Positions 17,089-26,086 of a stretch of 64,000 nucleotides of DNA are shown piece after piece. The position numbers and the translations under genes were made by a program. This DNA comes from Planctobacterium sp047947135 (GTDB lineage Bacteria; Pseudomonadota; Gammaproteobacteria; Enterobacterales; Alteromonadaceae). The notes beneath the pieces are model-generated. The model did not search any database. It saw only the letters and a list, made by a program, of their open reading frames with translations, and was not told the origin of the DNA. Location: assembly GCA_047947135.1 (NCBI GenBank), contig CP170457.1, forward strand, positions 3,534,001 through 3,598,000. The letters run 5' to 3'. Each line of letters opens with the position of its first letter. The first letter of the stretch is position 1.

Positions 17089-18510
17089 ATGCACAACGAA
17101 AACGAATTATTACAGTCGGATGTGCTGGCCTACCTTGAACAGCACGAAAAGAAAGATCTTTTACGCTTTTTGACCTGTGGTAGCGTCGACGATGGCAAAA
17201 GTACGTTGATCGGTCGCTTACTTCATGATTCGAAAATGATTTATGAAGACCAACTTGCAGCCGTTGTTAAAGACAGTAAAAAAGTCGGCACGACAGGCGA
17301 GAAAGTCGACCTGGCGCTGTTAGTTGACGGTCTGCAATCAGAAAGAGAACAAGGTATTACTATCGATGTGGCGTACCGGTACTTCTCCACGGATAAACGT
17401 AAATTTATTATTGCAGATACCCCCGGACATGAGCAATACACACGCAATATGGTGACCGGCGCATCCACCTGTGATCTGGCTATCATTCTAGTGGATGCCC
17501 GAAATGGCGTGAAAACGCAAACCAAGAGGCATTCGTTTCTGGTTTCTTTGCTGGGTATTAAACAAGTCATCATTGCCATCAACAAGATGGACTTGGTAGA
17601 TTATCGCAAGGATGTATACGAAAGAATCCGACTGGATTATCTGGAATTTTCTAAGCAATTGAATTTCGAGCAAATTCACTTCACCCCCCTCTCGGCATTA
17701 AATGGCGACAATGTCGTCAATAAATCAGAAGCATTAGCCTGGCATGACGGCGAACCGTTAATGAACATGCTTGAAAACCTGGAAGTAGAAGGGACCAGAA
17801 ACACCGACAATTTTCGCTTCCCTGTTCAGTACGTTAACCGCCCCAACCTGCATTTCCGCGGATTTGCGGGCACCATAGTATCCGGTGATATAAAAGTCGG
17901 TGATGACGTCATGGCGTTGCCATCGGGTAAAACATCCAAGGTTAAATCCATCGTCACTTTTGACAATGATTTGCAATATGCTCATATGCCACAGTCTGTA
18001 ACATTAACACTGGATGATGAGATTGATATCTCCCGTGGCGATATGATTGTGAAGAAAGACGATGTGCCACTTTTGTCCCAGGAATTTTTAGCTACCATCG
18101 TTTGGATGGCGGAAGAGCCGCTAATGCCAAACAAGCAATATGCGATAAAATTCGCCACGCAAAAAGTGACGGGCAGTGTCTCTAATATTGAGTACAAAAC
18201 AGACGTCAATACACTGGAAAATAGTGATGCGGTGCATCTGGAATTAAATGAAATTGGTTTAACTAAGCTAAAGCTCACTCAGCAAGTCGCTGCTGACCCG
18301 TATCAGCAGAACAGAGCAACTGGCGCATTTATCATCATCGACCGAATCAGCAATGCCACTGTTGGCGCGGGAATGATACAGAGCGCTATCGAGTCCACCA
18401 GCGCGCAGCAAGGACACGAATTCAGTGACTTTGAACTGGAGTTAAATGCGCTGGTAAGAAAGCACTTCCCTCACTGGGAAGCACTTGATCTAACGAAACT
18501 GGTCAAGTAA
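17089..18510 (+). CDS. cysN: Sulfate adenylyltransferase subunit 1 (GTPase)
   Basis: EF-Tu-like GTPase subunit that powers APS synthesis by CysD. 473 residues. G1 GSVDDGKST (about residues 31-39), G2/switch I with QGITIDVAYRYF, G3 DTPGHEQY, G4 NKMD and the two C-terminal beta-barrel domains are complete. It is the CysN-only form, not the CysN-CysC fusion, which agrees with a separate cysC two genes upstream. Start ATG follows the cysQ stop by 3 bp. Confidence 0.96.
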   Translation: MHNENELLQSDVLAYLEQHEKKDLLRFLTCGSVDDGKSTLIGRLLHDSKMIYEDQLAAVVKDSKKVGTTGEKVDLALLVDGLQSEREQGITIDVAYRYFSTDKRKFIIADTPGHEQYTRNMVTGASTCDLAIILVDARNGVKTQTKRHSFLVSLLGIKQVIIAINKMDLVDYRKDVYERIRLDYLEFSKQLNFEQIHFTPLSALNGDNVVNKSEALAWHDGEPLMNMLENLEVEGTRNTDNFRFPVQYVNRPNLHFRGFAGTIVSGDIKVGDDVMALPSGKTSKVKSIVTFDNDLQYAHMPQSVTLTLDDEIDISRGDMIVKKDDVPLLSQEFLATIVWMAEEPLMPNKQYAIKFATQKVTGSVSNIEYKTDVNTLENSDAVHLELNEIGLTKLKLTQQVAADPYQQNRATGAFIIIDRISNATVGAGMIQSAIESTSAQQGHEFSDFELELNALVRKHFPHWEALDLTKLVK

Positions 18511-18516
18511 GTAACG

Positions 18517-20244
18517 ATGACGTTGGACCAAATTCTGGTACTGGCAGTCTTTGCCAGTACCATATTAAGTCTTATATTCACGACAAAAAGTCCGGCGTTG
18601 ATCTTTGCTGTGAGTGTCCTTTCTTTACTTTTACTAGGCATATTGGACAGTGTTCACGTACTTTCTAATCTGAGCAATAAAGGACTGGTGATATTGGTGC
18701 TGTTATTGCTGGTCAGCTTAGCGGTCGACAAATCCGGTCTGATAAAGTCATTGGGGCGAAAACTCATATCAGAGCATTATGGGAAGTCCCTTTTTAAAGT
18801 GCTCAGCCTGTCGTTTTTTAGCTCAGCACTGTTAAACAACACAGCAGTCGTATCCACACTCAGTGGCCCTATTAAACATAACAATCATATTGCACCTTCT
18901 AAATTACTTATCCCCCTCTCCTATGCGGCTATTCTTGGCGGCACGGTAACCTTAATAGGGACCTCAACAAATCTGATTGTCGATAGTTTTTTGATTGAAC
19001 ATGGACACCCCGGATTTGCTTTTTGGGATTTCACACTGTACGGACTGACAGCCGGTATTATCAGCTGTTTTGTGGTGTTTCTGTGCACCTGGTTATTGCC
19101 AGAAAAAGCCAATAAACAACAGCTTTATAAAAGCTATATTATCGAGGCAAAAGTTGAATCAGGATCCCCGCTCGTAGGTAAATCGGTCGCGGATAACCAT
19201 TTACGAAACTTACCCGAATTATTCTTAGTGGAAATTGTTAGGAATAAGCGACTGATTAGTCCAGTAACACCTGAAATTGTCATTGAACAACACGACAAAT
19301 TGATTTTTTCAGGCAATATTGAACGTGTTGATAGTCTGGACCACATCAAAGGGCTGTCCTTTTTTGCCGATGCCAATGGTCTATTGCGGGAAAACCTGAC
19401 GGAAGTGGTTGTCTCTAACCGCTCACAATTAATTGGCAAAACCATGAAGCAGGTTGGTTTTCGTTCCTTATTCGATGCTGCTGTAATGGCTGTCAGGCGT
19501 GATGGTGAAGCGCTTAGCGGTAAATTAGGTGAAATAAAATTGCGTGCTGGCGATTTTCTGTTGCTGGCAACCGGGAATGACTTTAAAAATCGCAACAATA
19601 TCAACAGTAACTTTTTCGTGCTCAATGAGCGACGGGTAAACACCAAACTTAAAAAATGGCAGGATATACTCGCTATCGGTGGCTTTTTAATCGCCATTGG
19701 GTTGGCGTCATTCGACCTGGTCGGCTTAGATATTTCGTTACTCTGCTTGCTGGTAACGTTCATTTTCAGCAAAAACCTGAGTACCAATGAAGTGAAACGT
19801 GGATTACCCCTTAATCTCATTGTGGTGATCGTCGGGGCTCTTAGCCTCTCCACTGCGCTCGAGCAAACTGGGCTGATAGCGCGCTTTACGCAATTAATAG
19901 AACCGGTGTTGATGTCCACCACACCATTTACTGCATTAGTGCTGGTCTATCTGACTACATTGCTATTAACGGAGCTGGTAACAAACAACGCTGCCGCGGC
20001 GTTGATGTTTCCCTTCGCCTATGGTGTAGCCCAAAGCCTGGGACTGCCGATTATGCCGTTTGCACTCTCAGTTGCTTTTGCAGCAAGCGCCAGCTTTATG
20101 TCACCCTACGGTTATCAAACTAACCTGTTGGTTCACAGTGCGGGTGGCTATCACACAAAAGACTTTATAAAGATTGGTCTGCCGATATCTATTACGTTTT
20201 CGGTGATCGTTTTGGCCATGCTGAAATGGCAATATGGGCTATAA
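18517..20244 (+). CDS. SLC13/DASS family permease with TrkA-C domains, probable sulfate transporter
   Basis: Inner-membrane permease of 575 residues. About 5-6 hydrophobic helices precede two cytoplasmic RCK_C (TrkA-C) domains near residues 205-285 and 290-370 (for example LIGKTMKQVGFRSLFDAAVM); a second set of helices fills 385-575. The N- and C-halves carry repeated SNT-like motifs (LLNNTAVVS, TNNAAAALMFPFAYG). As the last gene of the cys operon, 6 bp after cysN, it very likely imports sulfate. Substrate is inferred from context. A bidirectional terminator follows. Confidence 0.87.
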   Translation: MTLDQILVLAVFASTILSLIFTTKSPALIFAVSVLSLLLLGILDSVHVLSNLSNKGLVILVLLLLVSLAVDKSGLIKSLGRKLISEHYGKSLFKVLSLSFFSSALLNNTAVVSTLSGPIKHNNHIAPSKLLIPLSYAAILGGTVTLIGTSTNLIVDSFLIEHGHPGFAFWDFTLYGLTAGIISCFVVFLCTWLLPEKANKQQLYKSYIIEAKVESGSPLVGKSVADNHLRNLPELFLVEIVRNKRLISPVTPEIVIEQHDKLIFSGNIERVDSLDHIKGLSFFADANGLLRENLTEVVVSNRSQLIGKTMKQVGFRSLFDAAVMAVRRDGEALSGKLGEIKLRAGDFLLLATGNDFKNRNNINSNFFVLNERRVNTKLKKWQDILAIGGFLIAIGLASFDLVGLDISLLCLLVTFIFSKNLSTNEVKRGLPLNLIVVIVGALSLSTALEQTGLIARFTQLIEPVLMSTTPFTALVLVYLTTLLLTELVTNNAAAALMFPFAYGVAQSLGLPIMPFALSVAFAASASFMSPYGYQTNLLVHSAGGYHTKDFIKIGLPISITFSVIVLAMLKWQYGL

Positions 20245-20269
20245 AAAATGCCTCAGTTGAGGCATTTTT
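20245..20269. terminator. Bidirectional terminator between cys operon and cysS
   Basis: AAAATGCCTC (20245-20254), loop AGTT, GAGGCATTTT plus T. Runs of A on the 5' side and T on the 3' side let it end transcription from both convergent units. Confidence 0.9.
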
Positions 20270-20300
20270 GTAAAGAAACAAGCTGTGCTGAATTTGAAAA

Positions 20301-21680
20301 TCAGGCTTTGCGCCAGGTTGTACCTTCAGGACCGTCTTCCAAAATCACCTTCATTGCGGATAGTTCATCTCTAGCCTGGTCAGCTTCTGCCCAGTTTTTC
20401 GCTTGACGCGCTGCATTGCGTTTAGCGATAAGCGCTTCTACCTGGTTGGCAAAGTCGTCAGATTCAGCATCACCACCCTGTAAATAGCTTGCAGGATCAA
20501 GTTGCAATAACCCCAACACCCCGGCTAATTCCCTTAACGTCGCTGCCAGAATTTGTTGTCTCTCACCAACTTCTGCGCGATTAATAGACTTGGCGATATC
20601 AAAAAGCACCGCAAAGGCTTCCGGTGTATTGAAATCATCATTCATCGCCGCATTGAACTTGTCTACAAACGACTCATCAACCTCCACACCATCAACTACT
20701 TCGATGCCTCTCAACGCAGTATAAAGCCTCTCAAGCGCCGCTTTGGACTGATTCAGATTATCACTGCTGTAATTTAGCTGACTGCGATAATGTGCTGAAA
20801 GTAGAAAATAGCGCAATGTTTCCGGATCATAATCTTTCAGAACTTCTCTTAATGTGAAGAAATTCCCCAATGATTTGGACATTTTTTCTTTGTTGACCTG
20901 CACCATACCGGTATGTACCCAATAATTCACATAAGGGGTGTCGTAGGCGCAGCATGACTGAGCGACTTCATTTTCATGATGAGGAAAGATTAAATCAGAG
21001 CCACCTCCGTGGATATCAAAATGCTTTCCCAGGTGCTTGTGATTCATTGCCGAACATTCAATGTGCCAACCCGGTCGCCCTTCACCCCAGGGCGAAGACC
21101 AATGCGGTTCTCCCGGTTTTGCCGCTTTCCACAAAACGAAATCCAGCGGTGCTTTTTTCTCGTTGTCCACGTCCACGCGAGAACCCGCGTTTAGCTGTTC
21201 AAGATCCTGCTTACCCAACTTGCCATAGTCTTTAAAACTTCCGACATCGAACATCACATCACCAGATGGCGTAACGTAGGCATGCTCTTTTGCTATCAAT
21301 TTCTCAATGACAGCAATGATCTCGTCCATATGCGTGGTGACACGTGGTTCGATGTCTGCTGGCAACAAATTAATGGCTTGAAAGTCTTCGTGCATTAGCG
21401 CGATAGTTCGGTCGATGAGTGCCGTAAAATCTTCGTTATTTTCCTGCGCGCGTTTGATAATTTTGTCATCTACATCGGTAATATTGCGCACATAGGTGAC
21501 ATCGTAGCCAGAGTAGCGCAGATATCTGACCATCATATCGAAACTCAAATATGTTCTGGCATGCCCCATATGACACAAGTCATACACAGTAATCCCACAG
21601 ACATACATACCCACCTTTCCGTTTTGCAGTGGCTTAAATGTTTCTTTTTTCTGTGACATTGTGTTGTATATCTGAAGCAT
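20301..21680 (-). CDS. cysS: Cysteinyl-tRNA synthetase
   Basis: Class I aminoacyl-tRNA synthetase, 459 residues. The HIGH-type motif is HMGH in CGITVYDLCHMGHARTYLSF, and KMSKS appears intact (NKEKMSKSLGNFF). Zinc ligands are recognisable: Cys in YVCGITVYD, Cys in ECSAMNHKH, and the HHENE segment. The C-terminal DALR and helical tail are present. AAGGAAA lies just upstream of ATG 21680. It converges on the sulfate-assimilation operon but is a housekeeping gene with its own promoter. Confidence 0.97.
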   Translation of the reverse strand: MLQIYNTMSQKKETFKPLQNGKVGMYVCGITVYDLCHMGHARTYLSFDMMVRYLRYSGYDVTYVRNITDVDDKIIKRAQENNEDFTALIDRTIALMHEDFQAINLLPADIEPRVTTHMDEIIAVIEKLIAKEHAYVTPSGDVMFDVGSFKDYGKLGKQDLEQLNAGSRVDVDNEKKAPLDFVLWKAAKPGEPHWSSPWGEGRPGWHIECSAMNHKHLGKHFDIHGGGSDLIFPHHENEVAQSCCAYDTPYVNYWVHTGMVQVNKEKMSKSLGNFFTLREVLKDYDPETLRYFLLSAHYRSQLNYSSDNLNQSKAALERLYTALRGIEVVDGVEVDESFVDKFNAAMNDDFNTPEAFAVLFDIAKSINRAEVGERQQILAATLRELAGVLGLLQLDPASYLQGGDAESDDFANQVEALIAKRNAARQAKNWAEADQARDELSAMKVILEDGPEGTTWRKA

Positions 21681-21850
21681 GATTTTCCTTATTTGAGGCT
21701 CATCAAATGGACTTAATTATCCGTTAACCAAGAATTCTGTATTGCGGGCGCATTTTACCCTGCTATGGCACTCTTCTCCAGTCAGTTATTATGATATCCT
21801 TGCAATATCATTACAGAGTTCATCCGAAACAGAATAAAAAGGTAATTTAC

Positions 21851-22342
21851 ATGGTTTCATTACATACCAACATGGGCGTTATTAAGCTGAAATTAAACGC
21901 AGAAAAAGCACCAAAGACCGTAGAAAACTTTCTGTCTTACGTAAATGACGGCTTCTATGACAATACTATCTTTCACCGTGTTATCAGTAGCTTCATGATT
22001 CAGGGCGGCGGCATGGAGCCGGGCATGAATGAAAAACAAACAAAAGCACCAATAGACAATGAAGCAAATAACGGTTTGTCTAATACGCGTGGCAGTGTTG
22101 CCATGGCGCGTACAATGGACCCGCATTCTGCAACAGCACAGTTCTTTATCAATGTTGTTGATAACGACTTTTTAAATTTCAGAAGTGAATCTCGTGACGG
22201 TTGGGGATACTGTGTATTTGCAGAAGTTGTTGAAGGCATGGACGTTGTCGACAAAATCAAAGCAGTCAGCACCGGATTTTCTGGCATGCATCAGGATGTA
22301 CCTGAAGAAGATATCATCATCGAAAAAGCCGTCGCTGAATAA
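21851..22342 (+). CDS. ppiB: Peptidyl-prolyl cis-trans isomerase B (cytoplasmic cyclophilin)
   Basis: Cyclophilin of 163 residues without signal peptide. Active-site segments FHRVISSFMIQGGG, TARTMDPHSATAQFFINVVD-type (here MARTMDPHSATAQFFIN) and the YCVFAEVVEGMDVVDKI strand are in place. An ATG at 21791 is in frame, but the family start MVSLHTNMGVIKL at 21851 follows AAAAAGG and is preferred. It lies divergent from cysS and upstream of lpxH, as in many gammaproteobacteria. Confidence 0.95.
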   Translation: MVSLHTNMGVIKLKLNAEKAPKTVENFLSYVNDGFYDNTIFHRVISSFMIQGGGMEPGMNEKQTKAPIDNEANNGLSNTRGSVAMARTMDPHSATAQFFINVVDNDFLNFRSESRDGWGYCVFAEVVEGMDVVDKIKAVSTGFSGMHQDVPEEDIIIEKAVAE

Positions 22343-22370
22343 ATATTGCAAACCACCATACAACTAAATC

Positions 22371-22390
22371 AGGGGCAGACTCCTGCCCCT
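22371..22390 (+). terminator. Hairpin between ppiB and lpxH
   Basis: AGGGGCAG / CTGCCCCT perfect 8-bp stem with ACTC loop, without a T tract. It may act as an attenuator or RNA-stability element rather than a full terminator; lpxH starts 8 bp later. Confidence 0.5.
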
Positions 22391-22397
22391 CCTGCCA

Positions 22398-23138
22398 ATG
22401 AATAAAACGCTTTTTATCGCAGATTTGCACCTCAGTGCTGAACGAGAAGATATCACCACTTGTTTCCTGCAATTTTTACAGGATTTGGATCACAACACTG
22501 ATGCCCTCTATATTCTCGGTGATTTGTTTGAGGTCTGGGTGGGCGATGATGATATTAATCCCTTCACAGAAAATGTAATCACAGCCCTCGCCACCTTGTC
22601 AGATAAAAATATCCCCGTTTATTTTATCCATGGTAATCGCGATTTCTTGATTCGTAAAAAGTTTGCCAAAAAAGCCTCACTTACCTTATTGCCCGAAAGA
22701 ATGGTCATTGATTTATATGGTGTTCCCACGTTGATCATGCATGGTGATGAATTGTGTACTCGAGATGTGGCATATCAGAAGTTTCGCAAAAAAGCGCGAA
22801 GTTGGTGGTGGCCAAACCTTGTATTACAGTTGCCGCTTGCAGTCCGTAAAAAGATTGCAGAACGAGGACGCAGAGTCAGTAAAATGAATCAACAGGCCCT
22901 GACAGAAAGCATTATGGATGTCACCCCTGAAGAAGTCATTAAAGTGATGCAAAACCACAGTGTGCAACGTTTGATTCACGGCCATACACACCGCCCTGCC
23001 ATTCATGATGTCCAGTTGCAAGACAAAGCAGGAAAGCGCATTGTGCTGGGAGACTGGTATGAGCAAGGCAGTATCCTGGAGGTCAATGAAAATGACTACC
23101 AATTAAAGCAACTGCCTTTTTCTTTAAACCTAAAATAA
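22398..23138 (+). CDS. lpxH: UDP-2,3-diacylglucosamine diphosphatase
   Basis: Calcineurin-like metallophosphoesterase that makes lipid X from UDP-2,3-diacylglucosamine in lipid A synthesis, peripheral to the inner membrane. 246 residues. Metal-binding blocks are in order: FIADLHLSAERED (D/H), LGDLFEVWVGDDD, HGNRDFLI, HGDELCT and HGHTHRPA. Full length, no odd features. It probably shares a transcript with ppiB through the intervening hairpin. Confidence 0.96.
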   Translation: MNKTLFIADLHLSAEREDITTCFLQFLQDLDHNTDALYILGDLFEVWVGDDDINPFTENVITALATLSDKNIPVYFIHGNRDFLIRKKFAKKASLTLLPERMVIDLYGVPTLIMHGDELCTRDVAYQKFRKKARSWWWPNLVLQLPLAVRKKIAERGRRVSKMNQQALTESIMDVTPEEVIKVMQNHSVQRLIHGHTHRPAIHDVQLQDKAGKRIVLGDWYEQGSILEVNENDYQLKQLPFSLNLK

Positions 23139-23157
23139 TCAGTCAGACAACTGATTA
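23136..23157. terminator. Possible convergent terminator lpxH / VOC gene
   Basis: TAATCAGT / ACTGATTA 8-bp perfect stem with 6-nt loop, overlapping the end of lpxH and followed by ATTTAG. AT-rich and weak, but well placed between convergent genes. Confidence 0.45.
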
Positions 23158-23179
23158 ATTTAGCTTAAATCACCAAAAG

Positions 23180-23530
23180 CTATTCGGACCATACCGCATA
23201 TTCATTGCCAGTCGGATCTTCAAAGTGAAAGCGTCGGCCACCCGGAAATGAAAAGATAGCTTTAATGACCTTACCCCCAGACTTTTCCACGTCATGTTGC
23301 GTTGCTTCAAGATTAGCGCTGTAAATAACCAGCAAGGGTGCACCAAGATTGACGTTAACAGCCTTGTCGCTTTGATAAAAACCACCATCAATCCCTTGTT
23401 TCAAAAAGCAACTGTACTCAGGACCGTAGTCCACAAACTCCCAGTCAAATACAGTATGAAAAAACGATTTAGCGCGAGTAATGTCTGTTGTTGGGATTTC
23501 CAAATAATTAATCTTATGATGCTTGTCCAT
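23180..23530 (-). CDS. VOC (glyoxalase/bleomycin-resistance) family protein
   Basis: A 116-residue single VOC domain with two beta-alpha-beta-beta-beta modules: INYLEIPTTDITRAKSFFHT at the N-terminus and RFHFEDPTGNEYAVWSE at the C-terminus. The end motif resembles the metal-binding Glu of VOC enzymes. Substrate unknown. AGAGAG precedes the start. It lies alone between lpxH and the rec cluster and is separated from the DUF922 gene by only 22 bp, so it may be the last gene of the recCBD transcript. Confidence 0.88.
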   Translation of the reverse strand: MDKHHKINYLEIPTTDITRAKSFFHTVFDWEFVDYGPEYSCFLKQGIDGGFYQSDKAVNVNLGAPLLVIYSANLEATQHDVEKSGGKVIKAIFSFPGGRRFHFEDPTGNEYAVWSE

Positions 23531-23552
23531 AATTCACTCTCTTAGGATATGT

Positions 23553-24119
23553 TTACCGAATAACCGCACCCTGGGTTTTCCCAAACTGGGTTTCCTGATC
23601 ATAATCACTGTTGCGTTGTTTATAATGTTTAATTGTCTCAGCCACGTGGGACTTCGCTATATTCGCCAACTGCTCGCAATCGTAGTGCGGCACCATGTTA
23701 TCCAGTTTATCCGCTATGGTCTGTGCCGCTTCTTGCCCCAATGCCTGATGCCCGATTTCGTGCACTTGCAAGGCCCGATAAAAACGTTCAAAGCGGCTCT
23801 CAATGTCTGGTTCCGGATGATCCAGATGCAGCTTTGGCAGCATGAATTTTACTTTTAGCTGAATTTCGATATCACTCAAATAACACAGATTGCCTCGGGT
23901 CATATAGCGAAATGTCGGACTCACCGTCCACTGGGTCTGGCCATAATAGACCTTGCCATCGCGGCTAATCGGGGAGCTGTTGTATACCGCCTCTTGCAAG
24001 GTTTGCCCCTGGGATGGCCTGACAAAATAATGATTGGTATAGATTTTTTCGCTGACAGCTGCATGGCCTATGCTCATCCAGGCGCACAATAATGCGGTAA
24101 TCTTGCTAGAAATTTTCAT
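23553..24119 (-). CDS. Secreted DUF922 family protein, putative zinc protease
   Basis: A 188-residue protein with a signal peptide (KITALLCAWMSIGHAA) and a DUF922 domain. The metal-protease-like motif HEIGHQ sits in RALQVHEIGHQALGQEA, about residues 120-136. Probably periplasmic; substrate unknown. ATG 24119 overlaps the recD stop (ATGA), so it is translationally coupled to recD, an odd partner for a cytosolic DNA-repair enzyme. A longer upstream reading frame exists, but MKISS gives the proper signal peptide. Function is inferred from the HExxH-like motif only. Confidence 0.82.
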   Translation of the reverse strand: MKISSKITALLCAWMSIGHAAVSEKIYTNHYFVRPSQGQTLQEAVYNSSPISRDGKVYYGQTQWTVSPTFRYMTRGNLCYLSDIEIQLKVKFMLPKLHLDHPEPDIESRFERFYRALQVHEIGHQALGQEAAQTIADKLDNMVPHYDCEQLANIAKSHVAETIKHYKQRNSDYDQETQFGKTQGAVIR

Positions 24120-26086
24120 TGCACCAACCTGGCAGCCAAGCCTGACGCTCTGAGACATCTGTGCTGCACTGCCTGAGTAATAGTTTTGCGACTGCACAAA
24201 ACTGCGATATGCTTTTTAGCTCTCGTTATACCAGTATAAAGCAGTTCTCTGGTAAGCAATTCCGAGGTTTTACCCGACGATTCCGGTAACACCAATGTCA
24301 CAGCGTCAAATTCGGATCCCTGACTTTTATGAATAGTCATTGCATACATTGTATCGTGGCCTGGTAATTGTGCAGGTAAATACGCCTTGAGCTGACCTTC
24401 CTGCTCGAAGTAAACAACCCGCGTTCCTTGCTTATTCTGACCGCAAATGCCGATGTCTCCGTTGAACAAACCTTGATCATGATCGTTTGCCGTGATCATA
24501 AGCGGTCGACCAGCATAATATATGTCATCCCCTGCTTTGAGTCCTTTTGCCAGCAACAGGTCTTCTACTTTTACATTAATACCCTGTACACCAAAAGGTC
24601 CCTTTCGCGTCAAACAAAGAATCTGAATTTTGCGCAATTGCAAAAACGCATTGCGGTAGTCATGCCGTTCGATCAGTGCGAAATACGCCCGTATATGCGA
24701 TGCAAAAAACTGCCAGATTTGACTAAAGTTCACCGTCTCTGACCATACGATATCATCTGCACCATCGCAATCTTCCAGCAATTCCAGTACCGCTTCTGTA
24801 GCACCGGAATTAATCGCTGAAGCCAACTGGCCAATGCCACTGTCGGCAGAAAAACGATGGCTTTTTGTCAAGGCAACAATATGGTCTCTGAATGCAGGAA
24901 TTCGTTCAGAAGAAGATAAATTCATGGATTTCGGTAAGGTCTCATGCAAAACCGCTTCTACCAACTGGCGAAAATCCTCATTGTTCTGGGGATAAAGATC
25001 TTTAATCAAGCACATATCGGAAAAGACACTGCCCACTTCTACGGACGCCAATTGATTAGCGTCACCAAGAAAAACAACACGGCATGTATCGGGAACTGCC
25101 TGCACCAGTTTGCTTAACAGCGGTAAATCTATCATGGAAGCTTCGTCAATAATCAACACATCTGCAATTATTGGATATTCACTATTATGACGAAACAAAT
25201 GACTGCTGGGCAGACTCCCCAGCATGCGATGAATTGTCGAGCATTGGATCTTGGTGTGTTGCTGCTGCCCGGAGCCTTGTTCAGTTAAAAACTGTTGTGC
25301 CTTTTGCAGTGACTCCCCGAGCCTTGCTGCCGCCTTCCCTGTGGGTGCGACCAGCTTAATATCCAGTACTTTTTCTGACAGTTGCGATAGCGCCACAATG
25401 AGTTTAGCAACGGTGGTGGTTTTACCCGTTCCCGGCCCACCGGTGATAATACTCAGTGAATGAAAACAGGCTGACAACACCGCCACCATCTGCCAGTCGG
25501 TCTCCCCAGAGACGCGGTTTTCCTTCAACAATGGCCGCATACAGTGTTGTAAATTTTGCAAATCGGTCAGTTTCTTCTCAGCCATACGTCTTGTCAGAAA
25601 ATCAAAGACCTGTTGCTCATAGCACCAATAGCGATAGATATAAAAGCGATTATTTTCCACCAGCACCTGATGCTGAATTGCATTTAGTCGCTCCTGATTA
25701 TCGGTTTTGACTATATCCAACCGTGCGAGCGCAGCTAATAAAGATTGTGACTGCGGGAATGTGAAAACAGGAAGAAATGGTTGCCCGATTTCCGACAGTT
25801 CCAGACAGGTGTGTTGGCGACTTAGCTGTTTACTTGCCAGCGCAGCGAGCATCCCCAACAAAAGCATATCTGCAGATTGCCAATTTGGCTTGCCAAATTC
25901 CGCGACTAAAAAACAGGCGTAATGTCTGTCGATGTCACGAATAATACCCTTTTCAGCTAATTCTCTTAGCTTGCCATCAAGCTCCCAAAATATTGGTTGA
26001 TCATCGTTGAAAAAGAGGTTCTTCCTTTTGAAGTCCGGCTGTTTTTGGGGCGTGGGAATATTCTGAAACAACGTTGATTCAGTCAT
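24116..26086 (-). CDS. recD: Exodeoxyribonuclease V subunit alpha
   Basis: Superfamily 1B 5'-3' helicase of the RecBCD complex, 656 residues. The N-terminal RecB-contact domain (1-190) is followed by the motor: Walker A GGPGTGKTTT at residues 216-225, motif II LIIDEASMIDLPLL, and C-terminal motif VI GITRAKKHIAVL. It follows recB with an 8-bp overlap. Complete length for the family. RecBCD processes double-strand breaks and degrades linear foreign DNA, so it also acts in phage defence. Confidence 0.96.
   Translation of the reverse strand: MTESTLFQNIPTPQKQPDFKRKNLFFNDDQPIFWELDGKLRELAEKGIIRDIDRHYACFLVAEFGKPNWQSADMLLLGMLAALASKQLSRQHTCLELSEIGQPFLPVFTFPQSQSLLAALARLDIVKTDNQERLNAIQHQVLVENNRFYIYRYWCYEQQVFDFLTRRMAEKKLTDLQNLQHCMRPLLKENRVSGETDWQMVAVLSACFHSLSIITGGPGTGKTTTVAKLIVALSQLSEKVLDIKLVAPTGKAAARLGESLQKAQQFLTEQGSGQQQHTKIQCSTIHRMLGSLPSSHLFRHNSEYPIIADVLIIDEASMIDLPLLSKLVQAVPDTCRVVFLGDANQLASVEVGSVFSDMCLIKDLYPQNNEDFRQLVEAVLHETLPKSMNLSSSERIPAFRDHIVALTKSHRFSADSGIGQLASAINSGATEAVLELLEDCDGADDIVWSETVNFSQIWQFFASHIRAYFALIERHDYRNAFLQLRKIQILCLTRKGPFGVQGINVKVEDLLLAKGLKAGDDIYYAGRPLMITANDHDQGLFNGDIGICGQNKQGTRVVYFEQEGQLKAYLPAQLPGHDTMYAMTIHKSQGSEFDAVTLVLPESSGKTSELLTRELLYTGITRAKKHIAVLCSRKTITQAVQHRCLRASGLAARLVQ

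Noticed and set aside
19134..19922. 262-codon minus-strand open frame inside the SLC13 permease
   Set aside because: Antisense shadow of a well-defined permease gene; no ribosome binding site or family features.
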